64,000 nucleotides of DNA from assembly GCF_003054055.1 (NCBI RefSeq), contig NZ_QBKI01000011.1, positions 62,001 through 126,000 of the forward strand, in the 5' to 3' direction. Every line of letters begins with the position of its first letter. Positions within the stretch are counted from its first letter, which is position 1. Under the pieces are notes generated by a model, which saw only the letters and a program-made list of their open reading frames with translations, was not told the DNA's origin and did no database searches. Made by a program: the position numbers and the translations under genes. This DNA comes from Pontibacter mucosus. Lineage in GTDB: Bacteria; Bacteroidota; Bacteroidia; Cytophagales; Hymenobacteraceae. Shown here piece after piece: positions 1-7,278 of the stretch.

Positions 1-169
1 TCAACTCGGCGATCAGTACCTTTATACCTTGTCCGGCGCCGCGAAACTTGAGTACGTACATAAACTCATCGTCCGCCTCCACAATGGCCGGCAACGAGCC
101 GCCTTCGCGCAGCGGGGTGATGTACCGCGTCACGTCGACAGTCCTTATTTCAGGTGGGGTATACTTCAT
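1..169 (-). CDS. HipA-like kinase family protein, N-terminal fragment cut by the window edge
   Basis: The start is the ATG complementary to 167-169; 56 codons are visible before the window ends. The protein begins MKYTPPEIRTVDVTRYITPL, followed by a REGGSLP segment and the stretch YVLKFRGAGQG. I recall this as the start of the Bacteroidota HipA-like kinase family, where a small N-terminal sheet holds the ATP-contacting lysine (here the K of LKFRGAG). No HipB-like partner is seen on the window side. A TATACTT word overlaps its second and third codons. The family call rests on memory of N-terminal sequence only. Confidence 0.65.
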   Translation of the reverse strand, partial: MKYTPPEIRTVDVTRYITPLREGGSLPAIVEADDEFMYVLKFRGAGQGIKVLIAEL

Positions 170-250
170 TTATACTTGTTCTCTGCGGAGACCTCCGCTT
201 TGTTTGCATTTTGCCTCTTGTAACCCCAAATTAACGGAGTTTGTTTTTGC

Positions 251-709
251 CTATACTTTGACCAGCTGTTTCTGCATGCACACGCTGTTCTCAACTCCCT
301 TGTACTGCCCATAGTTCGGGATAAGTGTGTAGCCGCATTTTTGATAGAGGCTGATGGCTTCAGGCTGCTTTTTACCCGTTTCCAGGATGCAGGAAGTATA
401 GCCCAGTTCTGCTGCCCATCGCTCCAGTTCCTGCATCACCTGCCTGGCAATTCCCTGTCCCCGCAGCTCCTCCCGCACATACATGCGTTTCACTTCGGCA
501 ACGCCTGTTTCAAAGGGTTTAATAGCCCCGCAGCCCACCGCCATACCTTCCTGGTAAGCCATCACCACCTGCTGTATTTTGACAAGCTTGTTATACTGCG
601 CATAGAAAGCATGTTCCGCCCCGTCGCGCACCGCCAGGTCCTGGTCGAGCAGGGAAACCAGCAGCCGGAAGTCAGGGTTATTTGAGTCGGTTCTAATGAT
701 TTGGAGCAT
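251..709 (-). CDS. GNAT family N-acetyltransferase
   Basis: A small GNAT acetyltransferase that would move an acetyl group from acetyl-CoA to an unknown amine. The acetyl-CoA binding motif A is clear: a beta strand VKRMYV followed by the pyrophosphate loop RGQGIA and a helix. The later ILETG strand and the YQKCGY segment are typical of motif B. I chose the ATG at 709 (MLQIIRTDS) over a TTG ten codons upstream because the extra residues look non-conserved and the ATG gives a usual length of about 152 residues. It lies alone between the HipA-like gene and the MATE gene. Substrate is unknown. Confidence 0.85.
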   Translation of the reverse strand: MLQIIRTDSNNPDFRLLVSLLDQDLAVRDGAEHAFYAQYNKLVKIQQVVMAYQEGMAVGCGAIKPFETGVAEVKRMYVREELRGQGIARQVMQELERWAAELGYTSCILETGKKQPEAISLYQKCGYTLIPNYGQYKGVENSVCMQKQLVKV

Positions 710-821
710 AGGAGTAGCAGTAAGCAATTGCTCTGGCAAGTATAGAAAAAGTATCGCTATTCTGAAGGGGAAGACGCTGGCTATTGCTAAAAAAGAATAC
801 CTCCGGTGTTTATATGGCAGT

Positions 822-2216
822 TTATACTTTCACGCGCTTCCAGGTGCCGCGCCGGAATAGCCACCAGCTAACGAGGGCGTGTAACGAATGGCAGAAGGCA
901 ATGACGATAAAAACGCCTGTGGCCGCAAAGCCCAAGTAGATAGCCATCAGGTAAGCCAGGGGTATCTCTATGACCCACAGCACAAAGATGTTGATGAAAG
1001 CAGGAGTACTGGTATCGCCGGCCCCGTTGAAGGCCTGCACCATCACCATACCCAGCCCAAAGAAAATGTAACCCAATGTGATGATTTGCAGGGCATCTGT
1101 GGCAATGCTGATTACCTCGGCCTCCCTGGTAAAGAAGCTGGATACGTGCTCGCCGAAAAGTAAAAACAGGAGCGTGACAACGGCCATGAACACCATGTTG
1201 TAGCGTGCGGTGAGCCATACGGCAAGCTCGGCTCTTTTTGCTTTACGGGCCCCCAGGTTTTGGCCCACCAGCGTAGCGGCTGCAGACGATAGCCCCCAGG
1301 CGGGAAGCAGGGTAAAGGTAATCACGCGGAAAGCGATGGTATACCCGGCCAGGGCATTACTGCCAAACTCTGCCATTAGTCTCGTCAAAAAGATCCAGCT
1401 GGCCGAGTCGATCAGGTACTGGCCCACACCGCCGGAGGAGAGCTTCAGGATGCGGAGAATCATTTTAAGGCTGATCACCAGGTTATCCCCCGTGATTTTC
1501 AGCACGTGTTTTCCGTTGAAGAGGTGGTAGAGCTGGTATACCACACCCAAACTTCGGCCAATGGTGGTGGCCCAGGCTGCCCCTGCCAACCCGAGACCTT
1601 CAATGTTGCCAATACCAAAGATAAGGAGCGGATCCAGGACGATGTTGATGCCGTTAGCCAGCCAGAGCGTGCGCATGGCCAGGTGGGGCAAGCCTGCGCC
1701 CCGGAAGGCTCCGTTAATGAGGAATAGGAGCAGAATGGCCACATTACCGGCAAAGATCACCTGCGCATACGTCACGCCCTCTGCCACCAGCTCTGGCGCG
1801 GCCCCCATCAAGGATAGTAAATCACCGGCAAAAAAGGTGGCGATGCCGCCCATCAGCAGGGCCAGCACGATGCCCGTCACGATCAGCTGAAAAGTTATAC
1901 TTCCGGCCTCCCTATACTTTTTCTCCCCAATCCGCCGCGACACCAGGGCGGTGGCGGCAATGCTGATGCCCATGCCCACGGCATAGATGATCATCAGGAT
2001 GGACTCGGTTAGCCCCACGATGGCCAGCGCGTTCGCCCCAAGCCTGCCCACATAGAAGATGTCTACGATGGCAAACAAGGATTCCATGAGCATCTCCAGA
2101 ATCATGGGGATGGCCAGCAGAATGATGCTGTTCCGGATGCCAAGCGTGGTGTAATCCTGCTCCTTGCCCTTTATGGCAGACCAGACGAGCTGCAGAAATT
2201 CTCTAAGGTTTGTCAT
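822..2216 (-). CDS. MATE family multidrug/cation antiporter
   Basis: A 464-residue integral inner-membrane protein with about twelve hydrophobic segments in two similar halves, the MATE layout. The first half has IPMILEMLMESLFAIVDIFY and the GLTESI segment usual for NorM/DinF-type exporters. The second half repeats the pattern with LPAWGLSSAAATLVGQNLGA. These proteins expel drugs or other organic cations using a Na+ or H+ gradient; the substrate cannot be read here. The ATG is followed by a soluble N-terminal stretch of about 30 residues. Two TATACTT words lie inside the gene near 1900 and another overlaps its 3' end near 830. Confidence 0.93.
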   Translation of the reverse strand: MTNLREFLQLVWSAIKGKEQDYTTLGIRNSIILLAIPMILEMLMESLFAIVDIFYVGRLGANALAIVGLTESILMIIYAVGMGISIAATALVSRRIGEKKYREAGSITFQLIVTGIVLALLMGGIATFFAGDLLSLMGAAPELVAEGVTYAQVIFAGNVAILLLFLINGAFRGAGLPHLAMRTLWLANGINIVLDPLLIFGIGNIEGLGLAGAAWATTIGRSLGVVYQLYHLFNGKHVLKITGDNLVISLKMILRILKLSSGGVGQYLIDSASWIFLTRLMAEFGSNALAGYTIAFRVITFTLLPAWGLSSAAATLVGQNLGARKAKRAELAVWLTARYNMVFMAVVTLLFLLFGEHVSSFFTREAEVISIATDALQIITLGYIFFGLGMVMVQAFNGAGDTSTPAFINIFVLWVIEIPLAYLMAIYLGFAATGVFIVIAFCHSLHALVSWWLFRRGTWKRVKV

Positions 2217-2353
2217 GGAAAGGAGAGGCTACAATCAAGAGCAGTAATTTACTGGCTTTGCCGGCTAAATGTTGGCGGCATTTACGGTTCTTTTCGCTCC
2301 AGAAGAAAGTATAAATTGTAAGTACAAGGGCCGGAGTTAGCCTTATCGTTGTT

Positions 2354-2815
2354 TTATACTTTAGAAGTTACCGCAATCTTCAGCACCACCTTACGTACCA
2401 CGCGCTCACCGGTAACCATAGCCGCATGCGCATCGTCCGGGAAGAAAATGGTAAAGGAACCGGCAGGCACTTCAAACCAGCTGTTGGTTCGGTCGGGGAA
2501 GAAGGCGGCGTCGCGCTCGTCCTGGTAAGGGTCGTTGGGGGCAGCGCATTGCGCCAGGTCCTTCCAGCCCATGCGGTCGGTGCCGGAGATGATGTACTGG
2601 ATGTCGATATACTTGCGGTGGACTTCCAGCTTGTAAGCCTCTTCCGAAAAGCCCGGCCCGTCGGAGATGATCGCAAACAGGTTGCGGCCTTCTATTTCAT
2701 GTACTCCGGTTGCCGCTGAGGCTAGGTCTGTGTTGGTCAGGTAATCGAAGGCGCTTTCGAAGAGCGGGTGCAAAGTATAGTAGCGTTGTGCGTTGGCAAG
2801 TTTGTCGAGAACCAT
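2354..2815 (-). CDS. YhcH/YjgK/YiaL family cupin-like protein
   Basis: A 153-residue protein with the beta-sandwich signature of the YhcH/YjgK/YiaL (DUF386) family: an N-terminal helix, the EVHRKYIDIQYIISG segment with a conserved His and Glu, the FFPDDAHA segment with Asp and His, and the closing KVVLKI strand. Members bind metal and are usually linked to sugar metabolism (EbgC and NanQ are relatives), but no sugar genes are beside this one. It is the last host gene before the prophage. Its upstream region is full of GTTAGAGA-type repeats. Confidence 0.88.
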   Translation of the reverse strand: MVLDKLANAQRYYTLHPLFESAFDYLTNTDLASAATGVHEIEGRNLFAIISDGPGFSEEAYKLEVHRKYIDIQYIISGTDRMGWKDLAQCAAPNDPYQDERDAAFFPDRTNSWFEVPAGSFTIFFPDDAHAAMVTGERVVRKVVLKIAVTSKV

Positions 2816-2828
2816 GGGAGTTTTGGAG

Positions 2829-2885
2829 TTAGAAAGTTAGACAGATAGAAAGTTAGAGAGTTAGAGAGTTAGAGAGTTAAAAAGT
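2829..2885. repeat. Low-complexity AGTTAGAG-type repeat
   Basis: Several imperfect copies of an 8-base unit close to AGTTAGAG or AGTTAGAA lie just upstream of the YhcH-type gene. The reverse complement of the same unit appears at about 63083-63117 (CTAACTT and CTAACCT words) and weakly at about 57342-57360, also between genes. It looks like a dispersed host intergenic repeat; no such array is seen in the prophage. Confidence 0.6.
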
Positions 2886-3000
2886 ATGCAGTGCTTCGTT
2901 TATACTTTGCATCTTTAGTCTTTTGTCATCAAGTCTTTTGTCATAAAACTTGCTAGGAGATAAGGATATCAAAACGAACGAAACAGCGGTTTATACTTGT

Positions 3001-3017
3001 TATAAAATGCTAATTTT
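3001..3017. other. attL core (17-bp direct repeat)
   Basis: The sequence TATAAAATGCTAATTTT here is identical to 53959-53975. It contains a dyad, AAAAT-GCTA-ATTTT, as expected for a tyrosine-recombinase core. It sits 34 bp beyond the integrase stop codon. Left of it the DNA is host-like, with a TATACTT word immediately upstream. Confidence 0.9.
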
Positions 3018-3050
3018 AATTTACCGTCCTGCGCAGGCCGTAAAACGCGG

Positions 3051-4394
3051 TCACTTGCCCTTTTTTGGCCGTTTTGCCCCGGTCGCTGGCCTGCCCTCCC
3101 GGACGGGTTGGGCGGCAAATGTTTCCCTGACGTTTCCCTGAGCCGCCGCGTACAGGCTCAAACTCAGCGCGTCCTGCTGCTGCTGTCCCAGGCGCTTCAT
3201 GTAAAGCTGCGTGGCCTGCACGTCGGCATGGCCCAGCAGCTCCTGCACGGCCCGGATATCGCCCGTCTGCTGCCATACGTGGTCGGCAAAGGCGTGGCGC
3301 TGCATGTGGCTGGTCAGGTGGGGCAGCCCCGCCCTTACAGCCACCCGGCGCAGGGCCGAGTTGATGCGGGCGTTGACACGCTTGTAAAGCGCCTGCCGCA
3401 GGCCGTCTTTTGCCGTGGCATCACCGGCCTGCAAGTACGGGAAAATATACGGCCCTTCCTTGGGGTACTGCGCTAAAATCCATTCAATCCCTTCGTGGCG
3501 CGGCACAGTCTTGGTTCCTCTTGACCGCTTTCGGGGCTTAAAGCGGATGTGCGTGGCGGTCACGTCCGCCCACTTCAACGTATAGACCTCCGAGACGCGG
3601 GCTCCGTTAAGGAAAAACTGCATCAAAAACACGTTGCGGGCGTGGTGCTCCGGCTCCGACAGCCCCTCCAGTTCGCGCAGTCCCATGACTTGCGAGGCCG
3701 TGGGGCGCTCCAGGGCAGGGTGCTCCGCTTCCACCGGCGGGAGGTCAAACGGGTTGGGCATGGGCGCAATCCAGCCCTCCAGGATGCCGTGCCGGAAAAA
3801 GGTGCGGTACACGGCCAGCGCGTCGTTAATCGTCTGCGTGCCGTACCCGGTGCCTTTGCCCTTTCTCGTGTCGCAGGTACGGAAGAAGTGCACCATTTCG
3901 GCTACTGTCGAGGGTGTGAGGCGGGCCGGGTCGTCGGGCCGCTCACCCCAGTAGCGGGAAAAATAGCCGAGCTGGGTGCGGTACACCTCTGCTGAGCCAT
4001 GCTGGCCCAGCTTCTCCTTGCGGGCAATCCACTCGCGAGCGAAGGCCAGGAACCCGCGCCGCGGCGCTTCCTCCGGCTGGCCGTAGGCATCGCGGATCTG
4101 CGTGGCGGTATAAGTGGGGTGCTCGCTCTCGATGTGGCGCAGGCGCTTGAGGGACTTGACCAGCTGCAGGTTCAGGGCCGCGTGGTCAAAGTGACGGGAG
4201 GTAACCCAGTTATTTTTGCCTTCCTCGGCATCCTCGTTCCACTCGCTCTTGCGCTTGTCACGGTGATACTTTAAAAAGATGCCGGTCTGCAGGTAACGGG
4301 TCTGGCCTGCCTTGCGGATGCGGACGCGCACGGCTGAACGGCCCGCCGCATCCACCTGGTCGGTGCGGATGGTCACTTTGTAAATGGCATTCAT
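3051..4394 (-). CDS. Tyrosine-recombinase integrase
   Basis: A 447-residue phage integrase that would recombine attP with the chromosomal attB. Residues 1-100 form an Arm-DNA-binding-type beta domain; a core-binding helical domain covers roughly 110-210. The catalytic set is visible: R266 in NGARVSE, H363 and R366 in SHMQRH, H389 in LLGHAD and the nucleophile Y398 in TQLYMK. This arrangement is standard for Bacteroidota phage and conjugative-element integrases. It points toward attL, the usual placement next to an end. Two TTTCCCT repeats lie inside its 3' end and may be arm-type sites. Confidence 0.95.
   Translation of the reverse strand: MNAIYKVTIRTDQVDAAGRSAVRVRIRKAGQTRYLQTGIFLKYHRDKRKSEWNEDAEEGKNNWVTSRHFDHAALNLQLVKSLKRLRHIESEHPTYTATQIRDAYGQPEEAPRRGFLAFAREWIARKEKLGQHGSAEVYRTQLGYFSRYWGERPDDPARLTPSTVAEMVHFFRTCDTRKGKGTGYGTQTINDALAVYRTFFRHGILEGWIAPMPNPFDLPPVEAEHPALERPTASQVMGLRELEGLSEPEHHARNVFLMQFFLNGARVSEVYTLKWADVTATHIRFKPRKRSRGTKTVPRHEGIEWILAQYPKEGPYIFPYLQAGDATAKDGLRQALYKRVNARINSALRRVAVRAGLPHLTSHMQRHAFADHVWQQTGDIRAVQELLGHADVQATQLYMKRLGQQQQDALSLSLYAAAQGNVRETFAAQPVREGRPATGAKRPKKGK
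3122..3139. repeat. Left pair of TTTCCCT repeats (candidate integrase arm sites)
   Basis: Two TTTCCCT copies start at 3122 and 3133, 11 bp apart. The right end of the prophage has a matching pair, also 11 bp apart, at 53871 and 53882, and an inverted copy at 53797-53803. Paired repeats at one-helical-turn spacing on both sides of the cores resemble arm-type integrase sites. The left pair also codes for the integrase C terminus. Confidence 0.5.
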
Positions 4395-4415
4395 AGGGAT
4401 AAGCGGTAATAGGGT

Positions 4416-4853
4416 TTAGGTTCTGGCTGTAATGGGCAGAAAGGGCACCTGCCGCTGCTGTTGTTCCAACTGTTGGATGCGCTGGCCTTTCTCCCATAGC
4501 TGCGCGTGGCACTCCTGGAGCAGGCCGCTCTTGACACGGAGCTGGTCCAACACAAGGGTAATCTGCTTGACTAGGCTCCTGTTTTGTTTGCGCAGGTGGG
4601 TGTTTTCCCTTTTAAGGAACTCATTCTCCTTCAGGATGGCGTTCAGGTCCTTTTCGTTAGCGGGGTGAATGTGGATGTCGCGACCGGCCTGGTTGACATG
4701 CTCCATGTCGCGACCGGCAGAAAGAGTCTGCGTGTTTGAGTTTTTCGCGGGCCAGGCAGGGGCTGTTTGTTTCCTAGCACGGTACAGCAGGGCAGACTGC
4801 ACCGCGAGCGCGGCCACGCCAAGGGCCGCGATGGTTTCAAAAGGGGTAAGCAT
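4416..4853 (-). CDS. Membrane-anchored coiled-coil protein with AGRD motif, lysogeny region
   Basis: A 145-residue protein of unknown function. Residues 4-25 form one hydrophobic helix, so the protein is probably anchored in the inner membrane. Residues 46-61 carry SAGRDMEHVNQAGRDI, a motif also found almost unchanged in the HTH protein two genes away. From about 68 to 134 it is a long coiled coil rich in leucine, glutamine and charged residues. It is encoded leftward between the integrase and the repressor candidates and is probably expressed in the lysogen. The HTH partner with the same motif suggests they interact; this is inference. Confidence 0.75.
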   Translation of the reverse strand: MLTPFETIAALGVAALAVQSALLYRARKQTAPAWPAKNSNTQTLSAGRDMEHVNQAGRDIHIHPANEKDLNAILKENEFLKRENTHLRKQNRSLVKQITLVLDQLRVKSGLLQECHAQLWEKGQRIQQLEQQQRQVPFLPITART

Positions 4854-4907
4854 AAGATAGATGGGTAGCGGTTTAAGTTTGTTTACCCAAGTATATAGAT
4901 ATTTATG

Positions 4908-4924
4908 ATTACCACCAAGGTAAT
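4908..4924. promoter_or_regulatory. Inverted repeat ATTACC-N5-GGTAAT, candidate operator
   Basis: A 6-bp perfect dyad separated by 5 bp lies in the 215-bp gap (4854-5068) upstream of the membrane coiled-coil gene. Related half-sites occur at about 5238 and as the palindrome GGTAATTACC at 5282-5291 inside the neighbouring HTH gene. It may bind one of the adjacent repressor-like proteins. The rest of the gap is AT-rich and I could not place a convincing promoter in it. Confidence 0.4.
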
Positions 4925-5068
4925 TGGTTTATCCTGCAACGGGTGCTGTAATTGGAGTTTTTGGGGCTTTGTCTAAAAATAATCGGAGGTTATACCAAAA
5001 AAACATAGACTTAGCCTAGATTTTTAGGAGGCAAACGGTCAAAAAAAAGAAGGAAATTTAGAAACATT

Positions 5069-5446
5069 CTACTTAAGCTTTTCCTTTAGCTCTTCTTGAT
5101 AGAAGGCTAGCAGCTTTAATAACTGCTCCCTTTCGCGCTCTAAGGTCCTAACCTTGTCGCGCTCTTCCTCCAGCTGCCTTGCCAGCTCAGGGGCGATTTC
5201 CTTTTTGGCGTCCTTGTCCATAATGGGTGGTTTTCCGATTACCAGGTAGGTAAGTGATACGCCAAATTTAATATACAGGTTGGTAATTACCGAGAGATTT
5301 GTATTGCGCACGCCGTCGCGTAGTTCGTTGAAGTGGGTGTCTGAGAAACCGCAGGCAATCGCAAACTCCTTTTGCGAGGTTACTATGCCCCGGTCCTTTA
5401 GATGGTCGTACGCCTTGATTAAGCGCACGCTAACGGGGTGCTTCAT
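5069..5446 (-). CDS. HTH (XRE-like) protein with C-terminal coiled coil, repressor candidate
   Basis: A 125-residue protein. Residues 8-70 form an XRE-like helix-turn-helix: the segment SQKEFAIACGFSDTHFNELR fits helices 2-3, and NLYIKFGVSLTYLVIGK fits the closing helices. Residues 85-125 form a coiled coil with regular leucines (EEERDKVRTLEREREQLL), probably for dimerisation. It lies in the leftward lysogeny block, 9 bp downstream of another HTH-type protein. I expect a DNA-binding regulator of lysogeny; which of the two is the main repressor cannot be told from sequence. Confidence 0.78.
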   Translation of the reverse strand: MKHPVSVRLIKAYDHLKDRGIVTSQKEFAIACGFSDTHFNELRDGVRNTNLSVITNLYIKFGVSLTYLVIGKPPIMDKDAKKEIAPELARQLEEERDKVRTLEREREQLLKLLAFYQEELKEKLK

Positions 5447-5455
5447 ATGATGGTT

Positions 5456-5902
5456 TTAGTCCTTACGCCCTTTTAGTAAGGCGATCATATCCTCTTTGTC
5501 TTGAAGGCGCTCATTCAGGTGGCCAATTTCCTTATTTAGATGGGTGATTTCCTTTAGCGCAGCCGCCAACTTTTGCTCACAATCTCCACCCCCGGTGGAA
5601 ATATCCCTTCCGGCCTGGTTTACACCCGACATATCCCGCCCAGCCGATACGCTTTGCCCCTTGGAGTCGCCGCCTTTGATTAATTCATCCAACGATATGT
5701 TGAATTTATTAGAAATCAAGACGAGTGATTCCAATGGGATAGGCCTTTCCATATTGGAGTATTTGCTAAAGTTTGACTTGTCAAGATTGAACTGCTCACT
5801 GAATACCGTCTTCCCGGCCCGCATTTCTTCGTAGCCATTGTCTTTAAACAAATCCATAACGCGCTGATTAATAGCACATTCGAAAGACGAAATCTTTTTC
5901 AT
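5456..5902 (-). CDS. HTH-type repressor candidate with AGRD motif and coiled coil
   Basis: I start this 148-residue protein at the ATG complementary to 5900-5902 (MKKISSFE), nine codons inside the longest frame. Residues 10-75 look like a helix-turn-helix domain (FSEQFNLDKSNFSKYSN is the likely recognition part, then SLDELI). It is followed by SAGRDMSGVNQAGRDI, near-identical to the motif in the membrane protein at 4416-4853, and a C-terminal coiled coil. It is the first gene of the leftward lysogeny transcript and faces the early genes across a divergent control region, the usual place for a CI-type repressor. Confidence 0.75.
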   Translation of the reverse strand: MKKISSFECAINQRVMDLFKDNGYEEMRAGKTVFSEQFNLDKSNFSKYSNMERPIPLESLVLISNKFNISLDELIKGGDSKGQSVSAGRDMSGVNQAGRDISTGGGDCEQKLAAALKEITHLNKEIGHLNERLQDKEDMIALLKGRKD

Positions 5903-6010
5903 AGAAAATATTTTGAAAATATTTGGCAAATGTGTTGATAATAATCGTCCGTTTGACGTACTTTGTCGTATACAAAATCACATAGAACATCAAAGTAAAC
6001 AAAAGGCGAA
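5903..6010. promoter_or_regulatory. Divergent lysogeny/early control region
   Basis: 108 bp between the leftward repressor candidate and the rightward early genes. It contains AAAATATTTT at 5905-5914 followed one base later by AAAATATTT (5916-5924), two near-palindromic AT words touching the repressor start codon, and further right the related words GACGTAC and GTCGTATAC (about 5954-5972). These may be operators. I see TTTG and TACTTTG words but no arrangement I would call a firm promoter in either direction. Confidence 0.5.
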
Positions 6011-6247
6011 ATGAACACCAAACAAAATAGCAAAATCAAACTGCCACGGGGCTGGAACAAGAAAATCCAGGGCATGGCAAAGTGTTCTGCCACCACTGTG
6101 ACAAAGAAGATCCAGGAGGGTGATACGGACCATGATGTGTGGAGGGCTTACAAGCAGCTTCTAGGGGAGGCTTTAACCAAAAAGAAGGCAAAGCAGCACG
6201 AGGTAGAAGAGGCCAATAAGCTCAGGGAGCAGCTTGAGGTAGCTTAA
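6011..6247 (+). CDS. Small basic protein, possible Cro-like regulator
   Basis: A 78-residue lysine-rich protein, first gene of the rightward early transcript. The segment IQGMAKCSATTVTKKIQEGD reads like a short helix-turn-helix, and the C terminus is a charged helix. Its position, divergent from the repressor candidate, is where Cro or Cro-like genes lie in many phages. No family was recognised; the Cro-like idea rests on position and the short HTH resemblance. Confidence 0.65.
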   Translation: MNTKQNSKIKLPRGWNKKIQGMAKCSATTVTKKIQEGDTDHDVWRAYKQLLGEALTKKKAKQHEVEEANKLREQLEVA

Positions 6248-6297
6248 TTCTAAATACGCAAAATCAAATATTCAGATAATCCTAAAAGCTAGAAATC

Positions 6298-6402
6298 ATG
6301 AAAACACTTTTATCCAACCCAGACAAGAAAGCCTACGCCATCATCGCCGCCTATTTCGCGCTGGCCACCCCGATTTCCCATTTCTTAACGCTACTGCCAT
6401 GA
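6298..6402 (+). CDS. 34-residue single-span membrane peptide
   Basis: A short frame from ATG 6298 to TGA 6402 (begins MKTLLSNPDKKAYAII). Residues about 12-33 form one hydrophobic helix. Its stop overlaps the next gene's start in an ATGA junction, suggesting translational coupling. Function unknown; the clean fit between neighbours is the main support. Confidence 0.55.
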   Translation: MKTLLSNPDKKAYAIIAAYFALATPISHFLTLLP

Positions 6403-6668
6403 CTGTTGCCGTGGTGCCCGCCGAACAGCACGAGGCTTTGCTGAGGCGGGTGGAGAAGTTGGAGCGCCTGTTTGAGGGCTACATCTCCGCAGTAGACGAC
6501 GAGATTAAGGGCTACAAGGCAGCCGGGGAATATGTGGGATTATCCGAAAGGCAGCTCCGCAGGCTGGTGAAGGCAGGGAAAGTGCCCTGTAGCGCCCACG
6601 GCACCCGCGTCACCTTCTCCCGCAAAGACCTCTACGACTACAAGCAAAGCCGCAAGCTGGCTTACTAA
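6399..6668 (+). CDS. HTH-domain protein (excisionase/MerR-like fold)
   Basis: An 89-residue protein with an N-terminal helical stretch (about residues 8-35) and then a winged helix-turn-helix of the HTH_17 type: KAAGEYVGLSERQLRRLV is followed by the wing (VPCSAHGTRVTFSRKDL). Small proteins of this sort act as excisionases or early regulators in Bacteroidota mobile elements. Here it sits in the early rightward transcript, not beside the integrase, so an early regulator or a recombination directionality factor acting in trans are both possible. Confidence 0.78.
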   Translation: MTVAVVPAEQHEALLRRVEKLERLFEGYISAVDDEIKGYKAAGEYVGLSERQLRRLVKAGKVPCSAHGTRVTFSRKDLYDYKQSRKLAY

Positions 6669-6727
6669 CAACTAGAAGTTTCACCCTAACGCCCGAGGCC
6701 ACACCCGCCGCAGGGGCACCCCATAAC

Positions 6728-6943
6728 ATGAGAGACATCACCGCATTTGACCAGAGAGTAGAAAAGTTCATCCACCGCCGCACCGCCTGCAACGTGATAG
6801 ACCAGCCCGGATGGGTCACCTTCACCCGCATCAGGCAAGGCGAAAATGCCCATGCCAGAGAGCTGGCAGCCCGCAGCAGGGCCGGACTTATACCCTGCAG
6901 CCCCTGCCGCATTGAGGATGCGGTGCCCGCGCCCGTGAGATGA
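6728..6943 (+). CDS. Hypothetical early protein
   Basis: A 71-residue frame starting MRDITAFDQRVEKF. It has several Cys, His and Arg residues (CSPCRI near the C terminus is a possible half zinc knuckle) but matches no family I know. It is co-directional with its neighbours, with an A/C-rich leader before the ATG like other early genes here. Two opposite-strand frames over the same bases have no such leader and were ignored. Confidence 0.5.
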   Translation: MRDITAFDQRVEKFIHRRTACNVIDQPGWVTFTRIRQGENAHARELAARSRAGLIPCSPCRIEDAVPAPVR

Positions 6944-6978
6944 CATAGTTAATCATTCACCCCTAAAACCTTAAAACG

Positions 6979-7254
6979 ATGCTACAAGAGCTTACCAACG
7001 AGCAAAAGGCGCAACTGCTGCTGCAAGGGTGCCAGTTCACGATTAAACGCAAGTTCCGACCCCTGCAGCCGAGGATGCTGACCCGCAACAAGGGCAGCTA
7101 CACGGCAGTGTACGAGTTCTCAGACTTCGGGCAGGAGAAGTTCGAGGGGGAGCTGGAGAAGGTAACCCCGGAGCAGGTGATAATCTCCTACCTCAAGTTC
7201 GGAGAGGCCAAAATGCACCACGTGCTTTTGGAAAGCATCGAAATCATCAACTAG
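6979..7254 (+). CDS. Hypothetical early protein
   Basis: A 91-residue protein, helical at the start (LTNEQKAQLLLQG) and then mainly beta, with repeated basic and aromatic residues (YTAVYEFSDFGQEKFEGELE). No family recognised. It lies 24 bp ahead of the Sak4-like ATPase gene and is probably co-transcribed with it, so a role in DNA recombination or replication is possible but not shown. Confidence 0.65.
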   Translation: MLQELTNEQKAQLLLQGCQFTIKRKFRPLQPRMLTRNKGSYTAVYEFSDFGQEKFEGELEKVTPEQVIISYLKFGEAKMHHVLLESIEIIN

Positions 7255-7278
7255 TAAACCTGTTAATCCCTAATCCCA

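Noticed and set aside
2950..3141. Rightward 63-codon frame across attL
   Set aside because: It spans the attachment core and the integrase 3' end on the opposite strand, so it would be created only by integration and shows no protein-like pattern.
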